From NCBI GenBank assembly GCA_032158295.1, contig CM063243.1, positions 7,634,948-7,698,947 on the forward strand: 64,000 bases of DNA, read 5' to 3'. This DNA is from Pycnopodia helianthoides. Taxonomy: Eukaryota; Echinodermata; Asteroidea; Forcipulatida; Asteriidae. A program made the position numbers and the translations under genes. The notes beneath the pieces were generated by a model. That model was not told the DNA's origin and ran no database searches. It saw only the letters and a list, made by a program, of their open reading frames with translations. Positions 25,401-32,925 of this stretch are shown here, piece after piece (within the stretch, counting starts at the first letter, position 1; each line of letters opens with the position of its first letter).

Positions 25401-28400
25401 AAGTTATATTATTAGTAAAAAAAAAAACCATAATCCAACCAATTAGGCAAAATAATAATTTTTTTTTTTTTAGCATCCTGCCTTTTTAAAAAAGGAAGGA
25501 AATGGCCGCCCGACACATTTTTCAAGACAACCAGCCGCGCTATTTTTTAAGATGGCTGCCAGCTGTTTTCTGTGTGTTATTTCAGTGTGCAAAAGTAAAA
25601 AAATACAACCTTATTTATTTTATATTATTTTTTTCCGTCAGAGATCGTTAAACTTTATCCTTAAAAAAAAAAGAAAAAAAAAGGAGGCGGCCTCTTAAAA
25701 GGAAGCAGGCGGGGATGCTAAAGGTGTTAAAAAATTTAATTAGCCTTACCTGTGAAAATAGCACTAAATGATATGTGTGGCCTCATTTTAGTGAAAGTAC
25801 TGAAAATGGGGTTTGTGTTTTGTCAGGGAGTTTGTGCATGGTCATAGATACATGGTTATGCTTATTTTTGTTTGTGGCAATGAAAAAACAAAAACGATAG
25901 TGATTTGAGGAGTCTTCAAGTATTTCAGACAGATTTTTTATTTATCTATTTATTTATTACTATTATTTTTGGGGGAGTGATTGGTACTGGTATGAACTTT
26001 ATAACAAGTGAGCTTTCAGTTTAAAACATTGCATTTTATCCCATGAATTAAACTCACAAGAAAATAGTTGTAATATTGAATGTGTATTGGATTGATAGGG
26101 TGCATGTGAGACGTACGGATAAAGTAGGAACTGAGGCTGCATTTCATGGCATCATTGAATACATGATCCATGTAGATGAGTATTACAATACCCTGGAGAG
26201 AATCCAAGTGGTTGACCACGAAGAGTTTATCTTGCCACAGATGATGCCAGTCTTTTAGCAGAGGCAAGAAAAGTGTAAGTAACTCAATATTTAATCTAAC
26301 TTAAACAAACATTTGACCACATTTACAGATATATATTCTGGTTTATTTTTGTTATTAAAAACAAATACATGGTTGGCACACAATGATAAAACAAAATGAA
26401 TACTTTAAGTTAATTTAATGATTATTATTTTTTTTTCTTAACACCTTCCATTCTTATAAAGAAACATAATACAAAAAACATTATTTAGTGGAACATTTCT
26501 ATGCTGTAAAGTGTAGAATTGAAGAACTTCTTTGACTATTTTCAGTGTTCACATTTTAGGGGATCTTTCCATACTTGTATCCCGAGTATCAAATAGTCTG
26601 CTGGATTTAGAATGACTAAAAATCAAATGTCAATCTCATTGATTTAGTTACCTGTGACTACAATTTCTAAATGCTTGTTTTGTTTGTTATCATTCAGGTA
26701 TCCACAATATGTTTTTATTAGTGACAATGCAATATCCAAGTCAGCTGGTCTGTCTAGCCGCTACACCAAGAATGCACTACTGGGTGTTATTACAGATATT
26801 CACTTCCTGTCTTTATCGGACTTCTTAGTTTGTACCTTCTCTTCTCAGGTAGGTTGGACTATGAATTCTTAACCTCTGAATGCCAGAAGAAGTGTATACA
26901 TGCACAACTTCCATGAACAAAACAGTTGCCTAATAACCTCATTTATAATTGTCACATGGGTCAGGATGCTGAAGATGGATGTGTATACACTCCATAACTA
27001 CATTGTATGTTTACTGGAATGAGGTCAACAGGGCATACCATGGTCTAACATGTATGCACTCACCAGTCTTGTAACCAAGTCATTTTTTCCGCAAGTCAAG
27101 TCAAGTCGTAAGTCATTCTTCCTAAGTCAAGTCAGATCACAAGTATGTTTTGTCCCGAAATAAGGTCAACTCTCATTATGTTCTGACAAACTTTATCAAC
27201 CAAAAGTGAACAAATGGCATGGTCCCTATGATGGGAACCATAATCTATCCATGTGGACTTGCTACCTGGGAAATTATTGATGACAAATAAATTGCCTAAG
27301 GGTAAACAAAGAGGGAAAAAAGGACATTTCAAACCATCTTGACCAAGTGAACATTATAGATGCAGTTGCATATTGCGATGTTCGATTAGTAAGCTTTGTT
27401 TAGAACTGGAGACTGAGGATTACGATCATTGCAACAGTATTATAAATGCATCAGCTTCACTTGGCTTAATTTACACTAGATTTTTTTTTTAGAATGGACC
27501 CTTCCCAAGAAATATGCAAATTTAACATCGCAATTGCGCTCTGACACTGTTGGTTACCTTTTTGGTTGGGACTGATAGTGGTTTGACACAATTGTGTGTC
27601 GTGTCTACCTAGTGCACAGCTCTATGGCATTTGCCAACCAATAGAGTCTGTATACATGTGTGAATGTAATTAGCCAGGGTTAATTACATGTGTCCAACCT
27701 TTGTGTAGAAAAGCAATGTTTTCGTAGTAAATGCAGTTGTTAATAACATATCCAGACCACAGGTACATAGATGTATGTACTTAGTGCCTACTCTGCAAGC
27801 ATCAGTTCATTGCAACAAAGTAACACAATGTCAGCTAGATAACACACTCATCCTGTGTAAACATGCTACATGTGTGCCTGAGCCAAGCGTGGACATGATA
27901 CATGTAAATAGTCTGGTTGCAGACCAGTTCACATTATACAATTGTTGCCTGCGGTGACATGGTCCATGGTGTTTTGTACACCCGAGGGGGCAAATGGCAC
28001 CCAAGGCCGAGGGTGCCATTTGCCCCCGAGGGTGTACAAAACCCATGGACCATGTCACGTCAGGCAACAATTGTTTTGTTATACATCTGTCTTGAATTCT
28101 TAGTATGTATCTGAAGGACTCCAATTTCATCGAAACGATGATACTCGATCCTTTGCTGCACAGAAAGTTGTACATGGTACATGGAGTAGTACATGGATAT
28201 TTGTTGCCCGATCATGTGATCGTTCTGCGCCAATGAAAATACAGCATTCAAGACAGAGGTATAACAATACTACATGTAGCTCAGTAACTTTGCACAGTAA
28301 TATTGTGCAGTGCATTGGTGATTTATCTATGGCGGTAAAAACGAGACAGGGACAGCCTCGATCAATGGGATTGCATGCGAGCATCAGTGATCGATAAGAA

Positions 28401-31400
28401 GAATTTGATATTAACCTTATGTAACAGGTTTTCAAAATAATCGTTTTGAAAAAAAACCCATTAAAACACATTCAACATAACTTGAGACATTTTGTTTTGA
28501 ATACAATTGAGTCAAAACATTACATAGGTTTTATTTAGCACTAAACTTAAAGGCAAAGTATACCTTGGGTTTTCCAAACCGTTTGATTGTTTTAATCCTA
28601 TATAAATGTAGATATATACAATAAAACCAACCTGTGAAAATTTCATTTCAAAGGTGGTTGCATTTTTGAAATACCGCCCAAATCCGCAGCCAATATGTCC
28701 AAGCATGAAGAATAATCCCTAATAGGAACACACGATCTGACATACCAGTGACAGAAATGTTTCTCAGATTGAAATTTTGGGGGATAAAAACTGACATCTT
28801 GTTCCATATCCACATTATTTTGAATTGAAATATTTCTCAAAATGCTTTATACTATCGAAAGTTGCTGTACTTCTAGCCAAGTCAGTTTTTATTGACATTA
28901 ATTTTTAGAGTCATTACCAATCGTGTACTTCCCCTTTAAGATGATGTATCTAACGTTTTACAAATTCTTAATAGAATTAACAATCCCACTACTACCTCTT
29001 TTCAAGCTGTTTGTTAAACAACTATGAACATTTATGTAGGAGCTTGCATGTAGTACACACACAGCTTTCCTACCCAATCCATTGTATGAAAGAATAGATG
29101 TGCATAGTAGTGCTTGTGTGTTGAGAGTTGCCCACACTATATACCACAGCTATATTGCAATTCAATTAGCAATACAGATCATTAATGAAATATCTAATGA
29201 TTTACCACATAAATAGTTAAATTATTTAAAATACATGATGATAATTGCATTGTAAGTAATTTTACTGCAAGTCAATTAAAGTCATTCTTCCTTAAGTCAA
29301 GTCAAGTCGCAAGTCATTTTGTTTTTGTCCAAGTTAAGTCAAAGTCCTAAGGCACATAAATTGGTGACTCTTGTTGGGCTAAAGTCCAAGTTACCAACTC
29401 AAGTCAACACTGGCACTCATGGTATTGCACTTTGTTTGCCTCATTCAAAAAGGGACAAAAGTCATGAAATTCATGCTCAAACTACCTTTCTCAAGGGATT
29501 ACTATAAAATCCCTAATTCCAGACCTTTGTCCTTAAAAATGTTAGACAAACAAGGATTTTGAGAGATTGATAGTCTGTCACCATTGATGACTATTGTATT
29601 CAGCATGGGAAGTAAGTCTGACATTCCAGCTTGTCTATTCCTAATTATCAGCCATGGCTGTAAGCCAAGGGTTCGGCTGATGCACAGTGAAGACAAACCT
29701 CATTTTGTTTAGCGAGAGAAACAAATCCTGATACCCTTTGAGAACATTTTTTGTCTTTACTTGATTAAGTTGTGGTTTCATTGTGACAATGGTTTGTGGT
29801 TTATGGTTTATTTAAAAACATTCAAAAATTTGCGGTCCAACGACCGAATTGCATTCTGAATTTACAATTTTAAAAGACATTAAAATCACACAAAATAAAA
29901 GATAATAAAACATTCACAAAAGGAGAAAATTTGCCAGAGGGCATCAAAATTGGGCTTTAAAATTTAACATGGTAATGCTATAAAACAGCCTTGGGCAATA
30001 TTTAATTTTTTTGACGAGCAAGAGAAATCACCAGTATAATGCAAGAATTAACTGTTTAGAAGAGATGTGAGGTATGGAAGGGGGCTGCATTTAAAATGCT
30101 TTGTATTGCACTTGTAGGATCCATACTGGTTTGTGTTCCTTAATTTCATGGATGAGGTATACCCAGAGGCAGGAAACCAGACTGAGAATCTTTCAGTGCA
30201 GCTTGACTTTACAGCAAACTCCTTTCAAATTTGTGTTCTGCGATCATGGAGTGTGTCAAGCTGCAGGGTGGTCAAAGAATGTACCGGCACACCCTCTTCT
30301 GAATCCTCTCAACCTGAATGACCTGCCTCTGAGTAAGACCTGCACTCCAGACTGGTGCGGAATACTCAACCACGGGTCGGATGTACCCTTTATAGACAGC
30401 TAAAATTTCCTCTGCATTGAGACCCGCTTCTTTAAGTTTGCATAGCATAAACATCCTTGTACTGGCCTTACTGATCATACTCTCAACTTGACCATCCCAC
30501 TTTAAATCCCTTTGAATTATGACACCCAAGAGCTTAACTTTATCTACAACAGCAATTGTTTGGTCCGAGATACTCAATTCCAGTGTTGGTGTTGGTCTTT
30601 CACCAAAATAAATCTGCATAGCTTGACACTTGGTTGGATTTAGTTTGAGTTTGTTTTCGTTAGTCCACTGATGCAGGGAATCCAAACTTTTTTGAATTTG
30701 ACTTGTACTGTTGTATGGCCTAGTTTCACTTAGGGTCAGATCATCAACATACTTCCACATATGGATACCTGGATTTTTACTCTCTTCTTGGGCACTATTG
30801 ATGGTTGCAAGAAAAATAATTTGAGCCAGTTTTGTGCCTTGTGGGACACCACCTGAAAGGTGTGCCCAGTCAGAATAACATGATTTATACCCGACTCTTT
30901 GATATTCTTAAAGAAAAACAACCATTCTTAAAATTATTTAAGATAATCCGGCGGATGAGCATGGAAAATTGTTGGATTCTCGGTGGTAAGTGGTTAAAGA
31001 GGAAGAGTTGTAAAGCATTATACATCCTAAGTAAGCTTTCTTATAATGACAGCACATAATGCCACTACTGGTGTGATGGTAGCATGCTTAACAAAATGTT
31101 GTGCACAGTCTTAAATTTTAGGTGTGCAAGTGTATTGGACTAAACATCATATAGGTCAAAGTTGCAAACATCACATTTTGAGTATACACAATGCTTGTGA
31201 GTATTACTCTGCACTGATGTGCCGGTGTCTTTGACTTCAATCATTCTGGTGATCATTTTAATGTCTTTTGTGCCGATAAATAACCAGATAACAAGAATGA
31301 GGCACTTCTACATGTATAAACACCTAGCTATGAAGCTCAAAAGTCTGATGCATTAAGATGACATTAGAAACTCAAATGAGTTGCCGCTGTCTGGATTGCT

Positions 31401-32335
31401 GTATCATGCATTTGATTTTAGTGTTATTTGATGCAGAACAAGATGCATATTCCTTGTTTGTATTAGCATCATTGGTGCTGTTGGTATATTTTTATAATGT
31501 TGTTATATAGGAAAGACAGAGCTTAACATTATAGTCCTCAAACTGCCCGAAAACACCCTGCCTTTTACTCCTGAAACCGCCCCAAACCACCCCAGATGTT
31601 TGGCAAGTTGTATCTTGAGTTTTACACATGCGATTGAAATGCATCAAACAGCTGTAGATAGAGCGCGATCTCAATATTACGATGGTCGAAAAATAGCATG
31701 TGGTCCCATGAGAAATGATATTGTTTTCCACATCCAAAGGTTCATAGGTGGGAGGTCCCATCCCCAACAACACACATACACAATTACATGTGCAACACAC
31801 AGTGAGTAGTTCCTCTGTGTGTTTACATCTGCATAAAAACAAGCTGAGGGTGATGCTTCAATATTGCTAGGCTCAGTGTATGAAAAGTGCCAATACCAAC
31901 CCCCCCCCCTCCCCTGAAAAAAATTAAACGATTAAAAATAGTAACTGTGAGGATGTTTTGTGTGTGTGTGTTTAGGTTTGTAGAGTTGCATATGAAATAA
32001 TGCAGACCTACCACCCTGATGCATCAGCGTTCTTCCATTCCTTGGATGATGTTTATTACTTTGGTGGACAAAATGAACATAGACAAGTAGCTTTGTACGA
32101 GCACAAGCCAATAGGAAATGATGAGATAGCATTATCTACTGGTGACATCGTTGGTGTTGCTGGTAACCATTGGGATGGCTACTCTAAAGGCAAGAATCAC
32201 CAGCTGAGAATGAAGAATACTGGTCTCTACCCATCCTACAAAGTACAAGAAATTATTGACATTGTTAAGATGCCCACTTACCCACAAGTCCCTCTGCACA
32301 TCCTACTGAAAAACAACAACAATACTGAAGTATAA
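1279..32335 (+). CDS. FUT8: Alpha-(1,6)-fucosyltransferase gene, seven C-terminal exons in window
   Basis: FUT8 is the Golgi type II membrane enzyme that transfers fucose from GDP-fucose to the innermost GlcNAc of N-glycans (core fucosylation). Exons at 1279-1477, 8537-8651, 12948-13185, 24132-24381, 26099-26274, 26698-26848 and 31976-32335 join in phase. Together they give the coiled-coil end, the GT23 catalytic domain with [16 protein letters not shown] and DIHFLS, and the C-terminal SH3 domain ([17 protein letters not shown]). The roughly 495 residues visible compare with 575 in human FUT8, so about the first 120-140 residues are upstream. The family match is unmistakable along the whole length. 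One base is missing in exon 5 (near 26223), which would truncate the protein if real. Introns range from 0.4 to 10.9 kb and are full of repeats. The gene converges with SRP54. Confidence 0.96.
2682..3034. mobile_element. MITE with 20-bp terminal inverted repeats at TTAA-like sites
   Basis: The left end AGGAACATTACAGAATTGGT is matched in inverse at 3015-3034. The right flank is TTAA (3035-3038); the left flank is ATAA (2678-2681), one base off. The 353 bp between has no coding capacity. TTAA target sites are typical of piggyBac and Kolobok elements, so this is probably a non-autonomous member of one of these. A second TTAA-flanked MITE with a different interior is at 28551-28935. Confidence 0.8.
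3290..3560 (+). repeat. Dispersed AT-rich repeat, copy 1 (partner at 36868-37140)
   Basis: Landmarks recur in the same order and spacing in both copies: an AAGTCTTGCG start, an AT-rich middle, then an AATTAAAACT motif, a GAGGATGCT-like motif, GAAACCCC and TTTGTGC. The copies have diverged substantially. No terminal repeats or coding sequence are seen, so the class is unknown. Confidence 0.6.
7288..7814. mobile_element. Foldback DNA element with about 170-bp inverted arms
   Basis: The left arm 7288-7454 is the inverse complement of the right arm 7633-7814 with scattered differences. Outer ends read ATGCGCCGTATTTTTGACC and its inverse near 7795-7813; inner ends meet at CTTTAAAGGAGCCGTTA. The 178-bp loop is unrelated to the arms. 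On the plus strand it reads [18 protein letters not shown], which resembles the region near the end of non-LTR reverse transcriptases. The element could fold into a very long hairpin. No clear target duplication was found. Confidence 0.8.
8537..8651 (+). CDS. FUT8: FUT8 exon: start of catalytic region
   Basis: It follows a TTTCAG acceptor and ends at CAG|GTAAGT. The first base completes the split Arg codon; then [13 protein letters not shown] and [17 protein letters not shown] align without gaps to FUT8. The 115-nt length equals 1 + 38 codons, so it leaves phase 0 for the next exon. Confidence 0.95.
8652..9790 (+). other. FUT8 intron 2, left part
   Basis: Mostly featureless AT-rich intron. 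It contains a GC-rich perfect hairpin at 9096-9127 and a stretch near 9511-9560 reading GGCGCTATATAAATGCAGTT followed by a TTATT run, which looks like the 3' tail of a SINE-like repeat. Confidence 0.5.
9096..9127. repeat. GC-rich 13-bp perfect hairpin
   Basis: GCTTCCAGGGCCC at 9096-9108 is followed by a 6-base loop and its exact inverse complement at 9115-9127. It is strikingly GC-rich for this AT-rich intron. I cannot say whether it is part of a repeat or a structured RNA. Confidence 0.7.
9791..10872 (+). mobile_element. Helitron/Helentron-like rolling-circle element, copy A
   Basis: The 5' end AGCTGTTCCG (9791-9800) pairs with GGAACAGGT (9811-9819) in a stem-loop followed by ATTGTTTTCGTCAAGATTTT. 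Its exact inverse CGGAACAGCT lies at 10832-10841. It is followed by the palindrome GTGTTTGTTCACAAACAC (10844-10861) and, 7 bases later, CTAG (10869-10872). A T flanks each side, with no target duplication. A palindrome about 11 bases before a CTAG end is the classic Helitron 3' end, and subterminal inverted repeats plus insertion between T and T are Helentron traits. There is no Rep/helicase ORF, so it is non-autonomous. The core is the tandem array at 10075-10795. Confidence 0.8.
10075..10795 (+). repeat. Tandem core of about six units, roughly 127 bp each
   Basis: Units start near 10075, 10203, 10331, 10465, 10612 and 10738. Each carries ACCATATCTCAAGAA, then AACCGATTTTCAAACTTT, ATAGACTCCTT, CCGTGACC and a CTTCCGGGTCAACCGGAAGT block with internal palindromy. 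The fourth unit has a duplicated CTTCCGGGTCACCCGGAA. Related CTTCCGG/GACCT modules occur in the other rolling-circle copies (43200-43610 and, inverted, 52440-52600). Confidence 0.85.
10873..12499 (+). other. FUT8 intron 2, middle; possible LTR element remnant at about 11500-12330
   Basis: From 11500 the DNA becomes GC-richer. A TTGTTTGTTTATTTTAT stretch runs into TGGTGCCCACG at about 11855, which has the look of an LTR end followed by a tRNA primer-binding site. An ATG at 11990 opens a short frame ([15 protein letters not shown]), broken by a stop; a neighbouring frame ([20 protein letters not shown]) continues to 12298. I see no protease or RT and do not recognise the protein, so a gag remnant is only a guess. 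10873-11270 shows nothing. Confidence 0.3.
12500..12718 (-). mobile_element. Non-LTR retrotransposon fragment (post-RT region)
   Basis: The minus strand reads [20 protein letters not shown] and then [15 protein letters not shown], a signature of a LINE family just downstream of its reverse transcriptase domain. The remnant at 47227-47985 begins with the same EWT.EDLDV.DRR words but continues with the later part of the protein. This copy is truncated on both sides. Confidence 0.75.
12948..13185 (+). CDS. FUT8: FUT8 exon: N-terminal catalytic domain with conserved cysteines
   Basis: It follows a TTTCCCCAG acceptor and ends at T|GTAAG. The frame reads [20 protein letters not shown], then [19 protein letters not shown] and [11 protein letters not shown], matching FUT8 including the cysteines that form the disulphides of this region. 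Its length is 79 codons plus one base, which is completed to TCA by the next exon. Confidence 0.97.
13186..13743 (+). other. FUT8 intron 3, left edge
   Basis: Plain AT-rich intron. No gene, repeat or structured element is recognised before the hAT-like insertion at 13744. Confidence 0.6.
13744..15128. mobile_element. hAT-like DNA transposon, non-autonomous, 8-bp target duplication
   Basis: The ends are CAAGGGCGTCGAT and its inverse ATCGACGCCCTTG. The 8-bp duplication AAACTTAA is perfect (13736-13743 and 15129-15136). Subterminal G-runs near 13770 and C/G-runs at 15043-15110 make both ends able to fold. The 8-bp duplication and CA(A/G)GGGCG ends fit the hAT superfamily. No transposase reading frame is visible in its 1385 bp. 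It sits in the 3' repeat region of the Ngaro-type element. Confidence 0.88.
15130..15247 (-). repeat. Ngaro-type 3' tandem repeats, part 1
   Basis: Two diverged units of about 65 bp share the words CTGAT(C/T)TCCGGC.GT(T/C)GC and an A-rich end. They continue at 16077-16200 beyond the inserted Harbinger-like element. They lie downstream of the SGNH hydrolase frame of the minus-strand Ngaro-type element and probably belong to its terminal repeat region. Confidence 0.6.
15248..16073 (+). mobile_element. PIF/Harbinger-like element with Myb-like ORF remnant
   Basis: The ends GACCCCGTTCCCACTGGA and (inverted) GACCGCGTTCCCACTGGA are terminal inverted repeats, flanked by a 3-bp TAA duplication (15245-15247, 16074-16076). 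Harbinger elements duplicate TWA and carry a Myb/SANT-like protein. Here 15795-15930 reads, over two frames, [18 protein letters not shown] and [16 protein letters not shown], which matches that domain type. It is broken by a stop and frameshifts. Many internal GGGCGATCA words on both flanks suggest subterminal transposase sites. 826 bp; no DDE transposase. Confidence 0.8.
16077..16400 (-). repeat. Ngaro-type 3' tandem repeats, part 2
   Basis: Units at about 16095 and 16157 (period about 62 bp) repeat ACTGA(T/C)(T/C)TCCGGCAGT(T/C)GC with a following AAATCCGCGAAATCAAC-like stretch. They continue the series interrupted at 15247. Confidence 0.6.
16565..17110 (-). CDS. SGNH-hydrolase domain protein of the Ngaro-type element
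   Basis: An open frame of 181 codons carries the SGNH/GDSL blocks in order: [11 protein letters not shown] (catalytic Ser in GDS), [11 protein letters not shown] (Asn in GSND) and [10 protein letters not shown] (Asp and His of the DxxH block). Such esterase-like ORFs are known accessories of some Ngaro and CR1 elements; their role in retrotransposition is not established. The frame opens at a GTG with no nearby ATG, so the true start is unknown. It may be translated as part of a longer protein. No stop or frameshift interrupts the domain. Confidence 0.85.
   Translation of the reverse strand: MVWVIGDSFIHWALRIAVRDASLLPGFKVQWFGRRGLHIGQFGDFLQQTWSRENYNPDAIILHVGSNDLGRVQKKCMLDDIHRLLSGTRECLPHTIIFWSEILPCVAYPGAVQQNKVERARRAINRHVGGLFRYSPGGLINHPQIVWSNRELFIHDGVHLSNAASQLLVSNFKDALITLFQ
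17252..18192 (-). pseudogene. Tyrosine recombinase of the Ngaro-type element, one frameshift
   Basis: The frame starts [18 protein letters not shown], runs through a SAM-like N-terminal DNA-binding region ([11 protein letters not shown]), and reaches catalytic box I around [10 protein letters not shown] with its Arg. Near 17490 a single-base loss shifts the frame. In the new frame the domain continues with DPVTRSQF and box [11 protein letters not shown] (His-x-x-Arg), then [13 protein letters not shown] with the catalytic Tyr, and stops at 17252. All four key residue types (R, H, R, Y) are present. One frameshift separates it from a full-length recombinase of about 310 residues. Confidence 0.88.
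18174..18515 (-). pseudogene. Reverse transcriptase/RNase H tail of the Ngaro-type element
   Basis: The frame reads [20 protein letters not shown], then [20 protein letters not shown] and PGRAFLRRM, the connection region after the RT palm in DIRS/Ngaro elements. Upstream, after a frameshift near 18440, another frame gives [18 protein letters not shown] before similarity ends. The end overlaps the recombinase start, a normal arrangement for these elements. The YxDD palm is absent. Confidence 0.82.
18516..19418 (+). other. FUT8 intron 3, between Ngaro element and minisatellite
   Basis: AT-rich sequence with no recognised gene or repeat, apart from short CATGCA-rich text at 18490-18630 next to the element's truncation point. 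Confidence 0.5.
19419..21545. repeat. Minisatellite, about 38 copies of a 56-bp unit
   Basis: The unit begins GTTTAGTCACTGAGCCACC and ends AACACTGTAACATGCAGCT. The array runs 2.13 kb with very high identity between copies. Sporadic variants include CCATCCC for CCACCCC, ATACAGC for ATGCAGC, CAGCCG for CAGCTG, and one copy with CTTAGCAACTTC. Each unit holds GTCAC twice and a CAGCTG E-box-like palindrome at the junction. It lies in FUT8 intron 3. Confidence 0.98.
21546..24131 (+). other. FUT8 intron 3, right part
   Basis: AT-rich intron without recognisable genes or repeats. The end is a CTTCTGCAG acceptor at 24123-24131. Confidence 0.6.
24132..24381 (+). CDS. FUT8: FUT8 exon: catalytic domain, substrate-binding part
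   Basis: It starts after CTTCTGCAG and ends GTTGG|GTAAG. It reads [20 protein letters not shown], then [20 protein letters not shown] and [10 protein letters not shown], aligning to human FUT8 with few gaps. The ATG at 24146 is an internal Met, not a start: two residue codons plus the split Ser codon precede it in the exon. Confidence 0.97.
24382..26098 (+). other. FUT8 intron 4
   Basis: No coding features. At about 25470-25730 there is an imperfect inverted arrangement of AGCATCC, GGAAGGAAATGGCCGCC and GGAGGCGGCC text between poly-A/T tracts, possibly a small decayed repeat. Confidence 0.45.
26099..26274 (+). CDS. FUT8: FUT8 exon: GDP-fucose binding motif; one base missing
   Basis: The exon starts after GATTGATAG and completes a Gly codon. 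It then reads [20 protein letters not shown], the signature motif of alpha-1,6-fucosyltransferases, whose two Arg bind GDP-fucose. At 26220-26224 the frame slips: after VVDHE the expected continuation ([16 protein letters not shown]) is in the +2 frame and runs to the GTAAGT donor at 26275. Without the slip, translation stops at 26256-26258. Exon length and flanking phases require exactly one extra base. A sequencing or assembly error or a rare allele is more likely than a dead gene, since all other exons are intact. Confidence 0.93.
26275..26697 (+). other. FUT8 intron 5 (423 bp)
   Basis: Short intron bounded by GTAAGT and a pyrimidine-rich CATTCAG. No other feature is seen. Confidence 0.85.
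26698..26848 (+). CDS. FUT8: FUT8 exon: C-terminal half of catalytic domain
   Basis: It reads [20 protein letters not shown], then [20 protein letters not shown] and [10 protein letters not shown], which includes the conserved DIHFLS.[11 protein letters not shown] motif III with the nucleotide-binding Asp. Start after CATTCAG, end CAG|GTAGGT. It contributes 1 + 50 codons, ending in phase 0. Confidence 0.97.
27070..27145 (+). repeat. AAGTC-rich dispersed repeat, copy 1
   Basis: Dense repeats of AAGTCAAGTC interleaved with AAGTCATT and ATCACAAGT. The same word pattern in the same order (AAGTCAAGTCAAGTCGCAAG, then CCAAGTTAAGTCAAAGTCC) recurs at 29255-29412. Confidence 0.6.
27939..28073. repeat. 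135-bp near-perfect palindrome (hairpin)
   Basis: Both arms run from CAATTGTTGCCTG inward to GGGGGCAAATGGCACCC and its inverse, around a loop AAGGCCG at about 28003. Only a few mismatches interrupt the roughly 64-bp arms. It looks like a tiny foldback MITE. No clear target duplication is seen. Confidence 0.85.
28551..28935. mobile_element. TTAA-flanked MITE (piggyBac/Kolobok-like)
   Basis: An exact TTAA lies on both sides (28547-28550 and 28936-28939). The short ends AGGCAAAGTATACC and (inverted) AGGGGAAGTACACG match imperfectly. The interior of 385 bp has no coding capacity. It resembles in layout the 2682-3034 MITE. Confidence 0.75.
29255..29412 (+). repeat. AAGTC-rich dispersed repeat, copy 2
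   Basis: Same AAGTCAAGTC word structure as 27070-27145, extended by CCAAGTTACCAACTCAAGTC. Class unknown. Confidence 0.6.
29790..30925 (-). mobile_element. CR1-like non-LTR retrotransposon, 5' truncated
   Basis: The minus strand begins with a frameshifted palm region (about 30921-30740) leading to [12 protein letters not shown] with the catalytic YVDD. It then runs [32 protein letters not shown] and [20 protein letters not shown], ending near 30272. A further frame continues [14 protein letters not shown] to about 30090, and a 3' tail with AATAAACC ends near 29790. The order and motifs match CR1/L2-type LINE reverse transcriptases. Frameshifts and 5' truncation mean it is inactive. Confidence 0.88.
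30272..30760 (-). pseudogene. Reverse transcriptase fragment of the CR1-like element
   Basis: The longest intact piece (162 codons) of the element: RT palm from YVDD through the thumb, with the conserved LGV.IQRDLKW motif. Upstream palm motifs appear in another frame (30760-30921), so the protein is split. Confidence 0.88.
31976..32335 (+). CDS. FUT8: FUT8 last exon: end of catalytic domain and SH3 domain
   Basis: It starts after TTTAG and reads [35 protein letters not shown], then the SH3 domain ([38 protein letters not shown]) and PTYPQ, stopping with TAA at 32333-32335. SH3 in FUT8 is lumenal and needed for activity. Compared with human FUT8 the tail is extended by about 15 residues after the PTYP motif. 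The exon is 120 codons in phase 0. Confidence 0.97.
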   Translation, partial: VCRVAYEIMQTYHPDASAFFHSLDDVYYFGGQNEHRQVALYEHKPIGNDEIALSTGDIVGVAGNHWDGYSKGKNHQLRMKNTGLYPSYKVQEIIDIVKMPTYPQVPLHILLKNNNNTEV

Positions 32336-32421
32336 CGAAGAGTAGACTAATGTACATCTTTTTTTGTAGTTATTTTAATTATGCATGATAACAAAAAGCT
32401 AGTAATAACTCTAAAAAGTAT

Positions 32422-32427
32422 ATTAAA
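32422..32427 (+). terminator. Possible FUT8 polyadenylation signal (ATTAAA)
   Basis: ATTAAA 87 bases after the stop, the first poly(A)-type hexamer on this strand. It is followed by a GT-containing stretch. A longer 3' UTR running into the minisatellite cannot be excluded. Confidence 0.35.
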
Positions 32428-32925
32428 GAATTATATTGTGTCAAATTTTTATGCAACTCGTTAGAAAATGTATGTTTTGTACTGACATGGGTATGTTTTT
32501 ATGTCAGTATATGTTTCATTTTGCAAGACTTTTGCAAGTCTTGATGTTTAGGAAGCACTTGTGAAATTTTGTTGGAGCCTCTGTTACAAAGAAAAAATAC
32601 TGAGCAAGTTATTTAACAGGGAACCAGCCAGTCTTGTTAACAAGTAAGTACCTTAAGTCACTGCACTTGTTAACGGTTTGATGCTTGCTAATGGAATTTT
32701 TTGTATGAGGCAGCTCTGTAGCCCTTGTATAACAAATCCAATGGGAGCACCTAACCAAGTGTAGTTAATAATGGTTTTAATAGTTCTGTGTATTAACTAG
32801 TGCGCAAGCTCTGTTTCTTAATCTATAGATTATTTTTTATTCTCCAGGGCACAGATATAATATGTTTGAAGCCAAAGCATGATTTAGTCACAAGCCTAGT
32901 GTACAAATACCAGGAGCACTGGAGG
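32428..32925 (+). other. FUT8 3' flank
   Basis: AT-rich, no features recognised. May be part of a long 3' UTR. Confidence 0.4.

Larger units (their letters stand above)
26849..31975 (+). other. FUT8 intron 6 (5.1 kb)
   Basis: Holds two AAGTC-rich repeat copies (27070-27145, 29255-29412), a long palindrome (27939-28073), a TTAA MITE (28551-28935) and a CR1-like element (29790-30925). 27146-27938, 28074-28546 and 30926-31975 show nothing else recognisable apart from a C-run and a GT run just before the acceptor TTTAG at 31975. Confidence 0.7.

Noticed and set aside
28003..28009. Bacterial-type terminator at the palindrome loop
   Set aside because: The context is an animal intron; the structure is a long foldback repeat without a defined T-tract.
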